This document shows positions 20,622 to 31,285 of a stretch of DNA of 39,226 nt, piece after piece. This stretch comes from Mesaphorura yosii (taxonomy: Eukaryota; Arthropoda; Collembola; Poduromorpha; Tullbergiidae), in the NCBI GenBank assembly GCA_009869945.1, contig WIXG01000554.1, forward strand, positions 1 through 39,226, given 5' to 3'. The position numbers were made by a program, and so were the translations under genes. The notes beneath the pieces are model-generated. The model worked only from the letters and a program-made list of their open reading frames with translations. It made no database searches and had not been told where the DNA came from. The number at the start of each line of letters is the position of its first letter. The stretch's first letter is position 1.

Positions 20622-23600
20622 ATGCAAGAAGAAAAGACTCCGCTTATCATTTATATTAAGGATGGTCAATTCACTGTTGATTTTGGAAAGTTATCTGAAG
20701 TATTGTTAGAAGCTTGCGATGAATCGGCTGGTGCTACCGGCAAGAACTGTGGCATCCAGGACCACAGTTACAATGCTACTAATCATAACTCACTGGAGCC
20801 TCAGAAATATCTGATTGTCACCGCTGTTGGACCACCTTGCTCTGGAAAGTCATTCTTGCTCAACTGGGTAGCCAAATACTTTACTGCAAACGGAGAGCGA
20901 ACTTGGACGGCCGGTAATGCTACGGCTGCATTGGAAGGATTTGGGTGGAATCCTTATCCAGAAGATAAGGACAGCCATGACAGTTGTGAGGATGGCCCAG
21001 TTACCGGTGGTATTCGTGTGTTTCGAACCTTGCCCACACTGTACAAGCTTATTGATTACAATGCGGAGAATAAGGTTGGAGAGTCCCTAAAAATTATACT
21101 TCTAGATATTGATCTAAGTAATGAAAAGAATAATGAATTCGGAAAGTATTATTCCACATTAGTGGCTATGTGTGTGCTGATGTCAACCTTGGCAATTTAC
21201 ATTGATACAGGAGACGACCAAAAGGTATGTTTCACAAAAGATGACATAGGCAACCACCAAACACCTTGATGTGCATTGAATTAATTATAGGACTCTCTTT
21301 GAATCGTTTTTAGGATCTGTATGACCTTCGAACGATATTTGCACTTCTTGGCCAAGAGTTATCAGACCCCCGTAAGAATCGACCAGAAATTGTCTACTTG
21401 ATGAATCGACATTTTGAGCAACACCACTTCCATTCAAATGCCACGGGCGAGCTCTTATCTCTCTGTATGCAATGCGAAATCCCACTTGCTCAACATGGCC
21501 TTCCGTCGTTGCGTAAAGCCAAACACCCAGCGCATTTCCAGGGTGCCTTGGAGCACATGGATAAGGACCAACTAAAGCTTGCAATGACTCGAATGGCTGC
21601 AGTGGATGGCCTGGTTGGAAGAACGCCTCAGTCAGCGCAGGAAATATTCAAACTGATCCGTGACGTGTTGGACCGAATTAATGAGATCATAAAGCCGGAT
21701 GTATGGGAACAATTATCGCTCGGTCCTCCGCCATTGAAGCCACCATCAGAACCCCAACCCGCCCCACCTAAAGTTTATTCGAAGTCAGTGGAACATGGCC
21801 AAAATGGGAAGGCACCCGAGGACACGGGCAGAATTCCACATGAATTAAAGATTGTAGAAGACACATATGAGGTGAGCATTGGACAGCTGGACACAGCACC
21901 ACTGAAAACTGATGAAACTTCTTGCCAGACTGGAATTGCTGAAATATCTGTTTCAGTTAGTCAGATAGCTGTAGGGGAAGAGAATTTGCCCACACCAGGG
22001 CCACCATATGAGGCTACTGGGGTTTCAACGACTGGTACATTGAGAAGTAAGCCCAGACAACAACCTGAGACAGGCCTTCAACCGAATGGCGTTACCAGTG
22101 ACCATACGCGTACGCCTCCAAAGCAAAAGGAGCAGCAAACGCAAACCCCACGGGCGAAATCAAAAGTATTTGAAAAACAGAGAGATATAGATGAATACAT
22201 AACCAAAATCTGCTTTCCACAATTTACCCACCTTCTCCTTCAGCCCAAACACTTGCAATGTTTTGTGGTCTCTAGCATGTTGCGAGTTGAGGTAGCGCAG
22301 CTAATCAAGGCATCTATTTTCAAAGAATACTTTCAAGGGCACCCACCAAATGTCAAAATATTTGCTTTGCGTTCCCTGGACCAGAGCGTGAGTGACTACC
22401 TCCAAAGAACAGCATATGTCAGCGAAGCCATCGATAAAGGTCGCAACATGATTGGCAACGAATTCAGTTCTGAAGTATTCTTGGACAGCAACGTTGAAAT
22501 CGACAGACTGATTGCTCGCGCGAAGAAATTTTCGTTGGATCGATTCAAACCACAACCAGGCACGGGCCATGAGACATTGTTCGAGATGTGTTGGGAAGCA
22601 ATATCTGAGAATACGAAGCTCCGTAATGAGAAAATCCGTCGACATGAATTCGAAATTAATACTATTGCAGTTGGTAAGGTGGTGGGATTGTATTCAGAAG
22701 AACTGACAAGAACCGTTGGGGATGCCAGTGGAGAATTAAGTCATGCTGATTTGGTGCGCATACCACAAGTTAATGATGAACTTGTAACCGATTGCTTGGA
22801 AATCCTCATTTATATAAAAGACTACCAATCAGAAACTGAAAATGTGAAACGTGCTTTGAAGAATGAAATGGCCAAAGTATTCCAAGAGAAAATCGGCAAA
22901 CGAATACAGCATGCACACACGGAAAAGCAGAAACAATTGGAAGTGGCTGAGAACAAACCAAAGCAAAAGGAACTAGAGAAGAAAAAGAAGGTAGAGGATG
23001 CTCAAACGAAACAAAAGGAGTTGGAGGAGCAACAGGGACTGAAGGAACCGACGAGAAAACGAGTGTCAACTTCTGGTAAAGCAGCCGCTGCCTCGTCGTA
23101 CGCAGACAAGAATACAAACTTAGATGCAAGCTTTGGCGCCAATACAAACAACACGGTTTCACACGTCGAAAAACTATCTACAAGAGGCAATGTTGCACAA
23201 GCCAGTGACCTTATTTTAGTCATTCACATCGGACGGAATTACATCGTAAAATTCGTTCCTCTCGACAGAATTCCACAAGAATGCACTCCAATCCAAATTC
23301 CAGCTTATATCGCCTTTGCTAGTGGCGAATTCGTGATTGGAGAGAAAGCCAAGGGCATACCGGGTGCAATTTCTCTCCAGGATGTCCGTGCTGGACCACA
23401 AACCTATCGTCTCCATAATGAAGAAATGCGACGCGAACAGGTGGTTGGTCTGTTTCTTTCAAGAAGCAAAATGTTATTCGAAAAGCACGTTCATCAGATT
23501 TTTACAAGCTGTCTGCTCGTGATTCCAGCCATCTGTTCCAGTATTGATCGACAAGCCATTTTTGATTCAGCTTCCCTTGCCGGATTCACGAAAGTCATAC

Positions 23601-24712
23601 TGATAACTGAACCTACAGCTGTTGCATTTGATTATTATTGCACCAAGTACGTGAAAGCGAATGCCACAGGGCCAAAGGATTTAGCGGTGGTCTACTTTGG
23701 AGGTAATGGTCACAAGGAATTGGCTTTGTACAAATTCTCTCCACCACAATGGAAGAACGTCGCCGTTCAAATGAATGGATTATCTGGAAGTTTATTCTTG
23801 CCATATTTCGAAGAGGAATCGTTCCTTCGCAAGCTTTGGAATTTGGGAAAATCACCTAGTGAATACAAACAATACGCGCATGATGCAAACTCTGCTGCCT
23901 CTACCTCTGTTGACAAACTGAAGGTGATTGTGGCTGGAGATTGCGACGAATTAGTGAAGAGAGAACTGAAGGCAGTGGACATTAATAAGGGTGAAGTCGA
24001 GCTCATAAAGCACAACTTCAGTGAATCTGCAATTGATGGAGCCGCATTATTGGCAGGACGAGTTCTGAGGGGGGAACAGTTAAAGAATTTGATGTTGGAA
24101 AAGTATGCATTTCCTATTGTGTTGAAGTATTCCACCGACCACAAGGTCCTTCGTCAAATCTTTAAAAGAAATGCTGATTTCGGCTCAGTTGAATACATGG
24201 ATATCTTGAACGAGAATAGAGAGATCATTTTCGACCTGGTGTCTGATGCACCTGAGATACAACTTGGAACGTACAGAGTTCAGCGTGATCCTTCACTGTC
24301 AATTGGCTCCACAATAAAATGTTCAATTCAAATTTCCTTAAACGGAGGTTTGCGTGTTTCAGCAAAATTTAAACAGGGCACGCAGTTTAATAATCTCCAA
24401 GTCGAACGAGTGGATGACCTCAACGTTAACCCTGAAACAATGGAGAAGTACAGACAATTCGCCATGCTTTCAATTCGTAACTCACAAGAGTACCAGGAGA
24501 AGGCTAAGGTGAAAGCCGAATTACGTGACTACTTGCACCATGCTGAAGCACAACTGCAGTACACCTTTGTAAAGAGGAACATCAAGCGCTGGAACCTTCT
24601 CCAGGCCGAAATTAGCAAGACCAAGGCAGTAATTGCAAATGATGACAGTGGTTTGGAAATCCTGCGAGAAAAATTACTTTCCCTAACACGGATTATCTCA
24701 GGTGATAAATGA
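20622..24712 (+). CDS. Atlastin/GBP-like GTPase - helical stalk - degenerate Hsp70 fusion (copy 1)
   Basis: Exons 20622-21224 and 21314-24712 join in phase (1333 aa). An N-terminal dynamin-like GTPase domain has an intact P-loop (GPPCSGKS, residues 70-77) and a switch I-like PVTGGIRVF. The G3 position reads LLDIDLSN instead of DxxG, and no RD (G4) motif is seen. A Pro-rich linker (about 338-360) and a helical region follow, with a highly charged Lys/Glu segment (about 736-784). From about 832 it is Hsp70-like: IHIGRNYI replaces the canonical IDLGTTYS loop, ITEPTAVAFDYY (965-976) is kept, YFGGNGHKE replaces DLGGGTFDV, and a substrate-binding part with a lid-like helix (KVKAELRDYLHHAEAQL) ends it. 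So both ATPase phosphate loops look dead while the lid is present. It is the tandem paralogue of the next gene (675 bp apart, same strand). No stops or frameshifts occur in 4 kb, so it is under coding constraint. Function unknown. Confidence 0.85.
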
Positions 24713-24789
24713 ATTATTTCAAGATTTTGATTAATACGTTTCCATTCAGTTACTGTGAAATACCTATATAAATTAAGGGTTAGAAATGT

Positions 24790-24795
24790 AATAAA
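24790..24795 (+). terminator. Poly(A) signal of the first GTPase-Hsp70 gene
   Basis: AATAAA 77 nt after the stop codon at 24712. Confidence 0.6.
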
Positions 24796-25179
24796 TTCCT
24801 GTGATTTCCGTTTGATAAAAGCATGGCTGAATATTTGCGTTCACTGATAAGTAGAATTGATGTTTGTACCTATGAATCAACTCCTTGTGTGTGCCAACTC
24901 TCCGTGTTTGCTCAAGAGTAGCCAGGCGGCCATTGTTCATGTCCGCACTCAGCTCATGTTCAGATCATGCTAGAATTAATAGTAATTTGCACCTGGAGTT
25001 TTTTAAATTGTGCCAACGTGAGATAAGATAATGCAACACGCGGGGCGATGAGTTAACATTACGCAAATGTGCTGCTGCTAATTGCGAATTCTATTAAGTG
25101 AATCACTCTCAGAGAGATAAACCTTTGCCACATTGCAGATATTTTTCAAGGACACTTCTCTTGTGACTTTTGAACGAAT

Positions 25180-25207
25180 GAAGTTTCGAGTTCATCCTTC
25201 ATAAAAG
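25180..25207 (+). promoter_or_regulatory. Possible heat-shock-element half and TATA-like box of the second GTPase-Hsp70 gene
   Basis: GAAGTTTC (25180-25187) is two correctly spaced HSE units (nGAAnnTTCn); the third unit is imperfect. A TATA-like CATAAAAG follows at 25200-25207, about 180 bp before the start codon. The order HSE, TATA, leader is what a stress-inducible Hsp70-type promoter would show, but two units are weak evidence. Confidence 0.3.
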
Positions 25208-25386
25208 CAAAAGCTCTAGTAGTCATCCATTGACAATTGCAATAACAGAATCGCAATCGGAAGCTTAAACTCAAGGTTCAGTTAATAGTGAATCGTAGGG
25301 ACGATGACCAAAGGTAAATGCTCTCAAAATTTGGCAGGATCCATTCCCTGGACTGAGCTTGACATTTTCTTTTATTTATGGAATAG

Positions 25387-28300
25387 ATGGACTTAGTCAC
25401 TCAGATAGCTACAGTATCCAACGTAGAGGGAGCTGCAGGGATTCAAATTGTGGTGCACAATGATAAACTTCAACGTATTTGCCCCGCTGGTGCCGGGGCT
25501 GGCTCCAGGCTGACGCATGTGATTTCGATGTGTGGTCCATCACGTTATGGTCGTTCCTTCCTGATCAACATCTTACATGAATGTGTCACTGCGAAGGCTG
25601 CTGGACAGGACGACATTCTTGCCAAATTTGTACCCCATTCGGGGCAACGACTTGATGGATTTCCTTGGGGTTATGGGGACAGACGTATCACCAACGGGGT
25701 ATGGATGACAAATGCAGTCACAGTGAGATCCGAGGGCGGCGAGGGGGTGGACGTTTATTTGGTTGATACTCAGGGCGTTTGTGATGAATTCAGCACCTCC
25801 GAGGAAAGCCAGGAAGTTCTTCGATTTTGCCTGGCAATTTCCGATACGCTGATATTCTCTGTGCCCCAGGAGCTTTCTGAAGACAAACTGACTGCCATTG
25901 CGAATGCAATCGAAGCCTGCACGATGGAAGGTACTCTTTGGTGTAAACACTTGTACGTAGTTATTCGTGACGCAGGCCAACACCCCATGTACCCAAATGG
26001 CGAAACTGGAGGCCAAAAATACTTGGCGAAAAGGCTAGAAACAAATCCACACCAGTCAACTGAGGCCAACCGCTTGCGACATCTCTTTTGTGAGTCACTT
26101 CATCAAATCGGCTGCAGTCGTCTTCCGTTTCCAGGTCAAGAGGTGAATCGCCCAGATTACGCTGGGAATTTGGGTCTCAACGGTCAATTTCTCACTTATT
26201 TGGAAGAATTGGCGCTCAGTTTAACAGGTGCAATGGATTTTAACCTTCGGCCGGCTACACGACGTACTAATGCGCAGCTCTCGAGCATCATACCCAAGTT
26301 AGGATCGGAGTACGCTGCTGGTGGTGACCATCGCTCCATTCACTTTAGTGGAACTCAACAAAGCAACTCTCAGTCGGCGTCATTGATATCGACGAGACAT
26401 GAACCCCAACCTGCAGTTGCTGCAGACCCGGAGGAGCTCCTACAACAAAAATGTGACCAATGTGCTGAAGATTACTACGTGAAATTGAAGTCAGCAATCG
26501 AATCAAGCGAGGCAACATACCTGGAGCGCAATCAGTTTCAGGCTTTGCATGATACACTTGTGCAGGGTTCATTAGAAGTACTAGAAGACTTTGAGATTCC
26601 GGTTAAACTATCAGTTTCCAGCAAGTACAAGCGGTATTTGGAGTCTCAATTGCAGAAGCATCATGATAATTTGACCAAGAAGAACGACGATCAGCGAGCA
26701 GGGATTCTGAAGACTTGGAACGAAGCAATGAACCGTTGCCTGGCATCCTACACTTTGCAGATTCAGGAACTCCTGAGCGGACACAAGCAATTGCTCTTAT
26801 CATCAATCGACTTCAAAGCTATGAGTATTGCCAACGATGTCAAGCAGCATTTTCTCTCCTCGGTTGACAAGAAAAACCCCGAAGTACTTGCTCGGTATGA
26901 GCAGGAGCTCCAGGAACAACTTCAAGACATTTTGGTAACGGAAAAGCAAACCTACAAACATCGAAGAGACAATTGGCTCTCAAACCAGTTTGACATTTGC
27001 AAGGGGGAAGCTGCAGCAGAGTATTTCCGGAAGATGAAAAAACTGACGGCTACTACTGATGGTGACAACTACACGCAGGCTTACCCAGAAGAGCACTTGG
27101 AATCATTGCACTTCCAAGCCAAACGACTAGTCATCGACAATGCTGATCTGCCCGACGATGACGACACTGATTATAAAGTATTGCTCAAGCAATTTCTGGA
27201 CTTGAAATTTGATGACATCAAGGAGCAGAACAGGGCCAGGCACGACGAGATCATGGAAAGCAAGGACATGATAATTGCGCCAGTCGCGGAGAAGTATACG
27301 CGCCATTTGCACCAATTGGTCAGCGAATGTGAGACCACTGCAGCTTTTGAACAAGCAGGAACTCAGTTGAGGATGGACACGCTAACTTCGTTCCGACGCA
27401 ACACCTTCATTCCAAACGAGTCCATTGCCCAGGAATTGGTCAGGCAGCTAGAGAACGAGATGACCAGAGCACATGAAATCGCCGAGCAAGGTTTCAGGAA
27501 TCAACGCCAGAAGGAAGCGGAGTTGATTGATATGGCATGTAACAGCTATAAGCTTAAAATGGAGGAACGTCGCAAATCTGCGCAGATGCCTACCTCAGAA
27601 GACATGACAAAATTCCACAATGCTTCGCGAGCAGAAGTAGCGGATGAGTGTCGTCTGAATCCTCTATTTGGCACCAGGCTTCAGAAGAAATTGACTGAAG
27701 AGTTTGAGTCTTTATTTGTAGATTTGAGAGGAAGCGCGGCGCAAGACAGGAAGGCAAAAATGGAGAAGGATCAGCAGGTGATCCAGACTGGGATACAGTG
27801 GTACAAGGATCGAATGCAGCAGGGAATGATGGTCGAACGGATGCCGGTTCCTACATCGGAGACCTTGCATGATCTTCACAATGTGGTTGTAGAGGAAGTT
27901 GTGGCTGACCTCGTCACAACAAATGCCAGCGAAGAGCTGTTGAGCGGACTGAGCCGCATGCTAACTAGGGAACAACTTCCTGAATTTAAACGCAAGGCAA
28001 CTGCACGCATGCAGCAATGCAAGGACGAAGCTGAATTTTTCATGAAGAAGGCTGTCACTACTCACAAGACCAAACTCGAGGGAATCAATTTAAGCCAATG
28101 TGTTTCGAAGAAAAATTTGGAGAGCCAACACCAGGAAATCTTGGAGTTAGTTACAAAAGAATTACAAGAGAGCATGCACAGTGTGGGCGTAAACGATCAG
28201 GCGTTCCTTGAGCCATACCTCGACCAGTTGGTAAAAGAGGCGGAAATTTTCTGCGGGAATTCCATGCGAATCTTCGAACTGCAAATGGAGAAAGACAAAG

Positions 28301-30165
28301 CCCTCGTCAAGGCTCAAATCGCTGCTGCATCACTGGAGTACGACAAGATTATGAATCAGCATTTTAAGAAAACGCCATTTTTGCAAAGTTCTTTATTTGA
28401 GAATGAGTCCAGTCAAATATTATCGAGGCTGATCAGCAAATTTGGCCGTGAATTGACTGAGGTAGGGATTGAGAACCTGCGAATCGAGCTGGAGGCACAA
28501 TATTCGGGCTACCTAGAGCGCAATACTGTAAACACACCGACTGGTGATGTGGCTATTGGAATTGATTTGGGTACAACTTACTCTTGTGTCGCCGTTTATC
28601 GCAATGGAGAGGTGTACATCATTCCAAGTGCCGTTGGTGGAAACACCGTCCCAAGTTTCGTTGGGTTCGCATCTGGAGGGAACGAATTGGTTGGTGCAGC
28701 TGCCAAGAACCAAGCCCACGAGAACGCTGAAAACACCATCTTCGATGCCAAGCGTCTTATCGGTCGAGATTTCAAAGATGCCGAGGTGCAAGAAGATATC
28801 AAGTTGTGGCCCTTCAAGGTGGCTCAAACGCCTGGCACAGATGTGCCGGCAATTATGGCCGGTGGGTCGGAGAATAGCCCTGAAATGATTTCTGCCAAGG
28901 TCCTCAAGCATCTGAAAATCATGGCCCAAAATCACCTGCAAGTGCCCAACATAACGAAGGCTGTCATCACAGTTCCTGCATACTTTAAGGATGGTCAACG
29001 CCAGGCGACAAAGGACGCGGGTTACATGGCTGGACTGGATGTGCTGCAAATTGTTAACGAGCCAACTGCAGCAGCAATGGCGTACCATCTTCATCGGCCC
29101 AAGGCTACCAGTGAAGGCAATCAGAAGAAGGCGATTCTAATTTATGATCTTGGTGGCGGTACCTTTGACGTCTCTGTCTTGGAGATAGAACGCGGCAATA
29201 TCGTCGTCAAAGCTGTAAATGGAGACACGCATTTGGGTGGTGAAGACTTTGACCAGAAAATGGTTGAGTTCTGTCTGGATAAGTTCAAGGCAGCAACGGG
29301 AGTCGATATTGCCAAGCTGAAAGACTCGACCATTGAAAAAGACCGAGTTGCAGCTGCGCGGCAGTTGCGTCGATTGCGTAATGAATGTGAAAGCCGCAAG
29401 AAAGAATTGTCGGAACAAGCTGAGGAAATCACCATTGCCGTCCACGAAGTCTTTGGTCACGACCTGAACGTGGTAATTAAACGAACGGAATTCGAAGAAA
29501 TGAACGGAGCCAAATTCCAGCTCACCATTGAAATCGTGAAGAAAGCTTTGAATGATGCCAACTTAAGGACAGATCAAATTGACGAGATTGTATTAGTCGG
29601 AGGTTCGACTCGTATCCCCAAAATTCAGAAACTACTGACGGAATTCTTTGGTGGAAGAGCTCTGTATAAGGTTCTGAACCCGGACGAAGCAGTGGCGCGA
29701 GGGGCAGCAATTTTGGCAGCTAAATTGAATGGACAAGCAGCTGGAGAAGCTTTGATTAACAGCTTCACTGATGTGACACCATTGTCGTTAGGTGTAGAGG
29801 TCCGCGGCAAGAGGCACAGTGTCATCATTCCGCGTAACACACCGGTGCCAGTGACACTTTCTGAGGATTACACAACTGTCGACAACCAACAGACACAAGT
29901 CAAGTTCAAAATTTACGAGGGAGAAGAACGAGAAGCTGTTAAGAATCATTTCCTCGGCTCGTTTTTGCTTGCAGGCATTCCACCAGCTGCCAAGGGAGTC
30001 GAAACCATTACAGCGACGATGGAGATCACAAAGGAAGGCATTCTGCGCGTGAGCGCACGCTGTGTCAGCAATGGACAAACCAACGCCCTTGTGGTCAAGA
30101 CGGAGAAAGGACGCTTGTCACAGCAGACTCTCGATAAAGTTCGGGAGGAGTTGGCGGCTGAATGA
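25387..30165 (+). CDS. Atlastin/GBP-like GTPase - repeated helical bundles - Hsp70 fusion (copy 2)
   Basis: One uninterrupted 1592-aa reading frame. Residues about 35-285 are an atlastin/GBP-type GTPase: P-loop GPSRYGRS (50-57, the catalytic Lys is Arg56), switch I TNGVWM (102-107), G3 DTQG (127-130) and G4 RD (194-195). GGQKYLAKRLE and LPFPG then match atlastin's GGAKFLEKRL and LPHPG. No TM hairpin exists. Residues 358-1045 look like about eight 80-90-residue helical repeats resembling atlastin's middle three-helix bundle. From 1053 it is canonical Hsp70: IGIDLGTTYSCV, DAKRLIGRDF, VPAYFKDGQRQATKDAG, DLGGGTFDVSVL, VGGSTRIPKIQ and the beta substrate-binding domain to GRLSQQTLDKV. The helical lid and any EEVD are missing. 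The ATG at 25387 directly follows an AG acceptor (25385-25386), and an in-frame TAG lies just before it. Function unknown; a GTPase-driven chaperone scaffold is inference. Confidence 0.92.
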   Translation: MDLVTQIATVSNVEGAAGIQIVVHNDKLQRICPAGAGAGSRLTHVISMCGPSRYGRSFLINILHECVTAKAAGQDDILAKFVPHSGQRLDGFPWGYGDRRITNGVWMTNAVTVRSEGGEGVDVYLVDTQGVCDEFSTSEESQEVLRFCLAISDTLIFSVPQELSEDKLTAIANAIEACTMEGTLWCKHLYVVIRDAGQHPMYPNGETGGQKYLAKRLETNPHQSTEANRLRHLFCESLHQIGCSRLPFPGQEVNRPDYAGNLGLNGQFLTYLEELALSLTGAMDFNLRPATRRTNAQLSSIIPKLGSEYAAGGDHRSIHFSGTQQSNSQSASLISTRHEPQPAVAADPEELLQQKCDQCAEDYYVKLKSAIESSEATYLERNQFQALHDTLVQGSLEVLEDFEIPVKLSVSSKYKRYLESQLQKHHDNLTKKNDDQRAGILKTWNEAMNRCLASYTLQIQELLSGHKQLLLSSIDFKAMSIANDVKQHFLSSVDKKNPEVLARYEQELQEQLQDILVTEKQTYKHRRDNWLSNQFDICKGEAAAEYFRKMKKLTATTDGDNYTQAYPEEHLESLHFQAKRLVIDNADLPDDDDTDYKVLLKQFLDLKFDDIKEQNRARHDEIMESKDMIIAPVAEKYTRHLHQLVSECETTAAFEQAGTQLRMDTLTSFRRNTFIPNESIAQELVRQLENEMTRAHEIAEQGFRNQRQKEAELIDMACNSYKLKMEERRKSAQMPTSEDMTKFHNASRAEVADECRLNPLFGTRLQKKLTEEFESLFVDLRGSAAQDRKAKMEKDQQVIQTGIQWYKDRMQQGMMVERMPVPTSETLHDLHNVVVEEVVADLVTTNASEELLSGLSRMLTREQLPEFKRKATARMQQCKDEAEFFMKKAVTTHKTKLEGINLSQCVSKKNLESQHQEILELVTKELQESMHSVGVNDQAFLEPYLDQLVKEAEIFCGNSMRIFELQMEKDKALVKAQIAAASLEYDKIMNQHFKKTPFLQSSLFENESSQILSRLISKFGRELTEVGIENLRIELEAQYSGYLERNTVNTPTGDVAIGIDLGTTYSCVAVYRNGEVYIIPSAVGGNTVPSFVGFASGGNELVGAAAKNQAHENAENTIFDAKRLIGRDFKDAEVQEDIKLWPFKVAQTPGTDVPAIMAGGSENSPEMISAKVLKHLKIMAQNHLQVPNITKAVITVPAYFKDGQRQATKDAGYMAGLDVLQIVNEPTAAAMAYHLHRPKATSEGNQKKAILIYDLGGGTFDVSVLEIERGNIVVKAVNGDTHLGGEDFDQKMVEFCLDKFKAATGVDIAKLKDSTIEKDRVAAARQLRRLRNECESRKKELSEQAEEITIAVHEVFGHDLNVVIKRTEFEEMNGAKFQLTIEIVKKALNDANLRTDQIDEIVLVGGSTRIPKIQKLLTEFFGGRALYKVLNPDEAVARGAAILAAKLNGQAAGEALINSFTDVTPLSLGVEVRGKRHSVIIPRNTPVPVTLSEDYTTVDNQQTQVKFKIYEGEEREAVKNHFLGSFLLAGIPPAAKGVETITATMEITKEGILRVSARCVSNGQTNALVVKTEKGRLSQQTLDKVREELAAE

Positions 30166-30308
30166 TTTTGATCGGAATCAAGCATAGTTACACCACCGCA
30201 ATTCTGTGAACCATGTCAAGGCCTTATCTCTATTGTTTAATTTTGCAATGCTGCCTCGGTTGAATCTATAACACGGATTTTTGTTTTCCTAGTTTCAATT
30301 AGGGTTCC

Positions 30309-30345
30309 GATTCGATTCGATTCTGGGCAGGAATCGAATCGAATC
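30309..30345. repeat. Perfect hairpin of GATTC-type pentamers
   Basis: GATTCGATTCGATTC (30309-30323), a 7-nt loop, and its exact reverse complement (30331-30345). It lies in the 3' region of the second GTPase-Hsp70 gene, before its AATAAA, so it may be transcribed. A simple-repeat origin is likely. Confidence 0.8.
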
Positions 30346-30588
30346 GCAATCGAATACGTCAGAATCGAAAGTTTTGGGACATTTTAAGACAAAATTCTGA
30401 AATTTCAACTAATTCTCTAGCCAACTTCTTAATTGGTTCTGAAATAATGAAACATTTATGAAAAGTTTCCGGCAATCTACCATCAAATTTAAGATGAAGA
30501 ATCGATTGGAACTCTAGTTTCATTTCTAAAAACCTGATTTCTTGATTCATTACATTATTTAATTACTTGATTCAACTTGCAAGGCCCT

Positions 30589-30594
30589 AATAAA
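30589..30594 (+). terminator. Candidate poly(A) signal of the second GTPase-Hsp70 gene
   Basis: AATAAA about 425 nt after the stop codon. I saw no earlier canonical hexamer. Confidence 0.4.
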
Positions 30595-30879
30595 CTATTC
30601 AGCTTGTATGTTAATAAATTGTACAGTGCAGTTTTACAGTTCATCAAATCATGACTGAGTATTAGTCCGGTATCGATAAGCAGATAGTATGTATGTATGC
30701 ATGTATTTGAGGCAGAGAACAGACACATCTTCCACGAAGGCCACCAGTCGGGCCCATTCCGGAGGTTCCCCTTGCAGTCTTGCGTTCCTGTGCCGACTCT
30801 CCTCTCTTATCTTTCTGATCATGCAGGAAGCTCAATTCAAGAGACCTTATCTTATCTTTTGAATCAACTTGCGAATGGT

Positions 30880-31285
30880 TAAACAGTTCGGATTGGCTCC
30901 GGCCAATCCGATGGCGACCACGAATCTGCAAGGGACGAAAAGCGTATAACACTTGATGAAGGAGGTCAGGAACCCAAAACGACGATAATTCCAAAACAGT
31001 GACTCGTTCTCCTCCTCCCGAACAGTTTATCACTCACCGCCCCCAAGAGGAGCGACCCCATGAAGATGCCTGCTATGTACGTCGCCTTGTTGTGGCCACG
31101 AGAAGGTTCCGATTGCAGACAAGGTCAGATTGGGTCACGGTGGTCGAATGGAAGACTGAATCATCATAGAACAAGTGGTGGCACCACTTTTTATCTACTG
31201 TGGAGTAGTCAATCGATTCTAGAACCGTCCCGTAGTATGTAATCCAAATCATAGTACTCGCACTCGGAGTCATTGGAATTGAAAT
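30880..31285 (-). pseudogene. SLC22/organic-cation-transporter-like (MFS) remnant
   Basis: Pieces on the minus strand follow the order of an SLC22 protein but in different frames. They are SECEYYDLDY and CHHLFYDDSVFHSTTVTQSD plus LVCN (the extracellular loop before TM2), then KATYIAGIFMGSLLLGAVSD with KLFGRRR (the MFS loop between TM2 and TM3), then YTLFVPCRFVVAIGLAGAN (TM4). At least three frame changes occur within 400 bp. GTGAGT after LLLGA could be a donor, so one break may be an intron; the others cannot. No start or C-terminal half was found. Confidence 0.6.

Noticed and set aside
28513..29094. Long minus-strand ORF opposite the Hsp70 domain
   Set aside because: Antisense open frames are common opposite Hsp70 genes because of codon bias. 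No domain is recognised.
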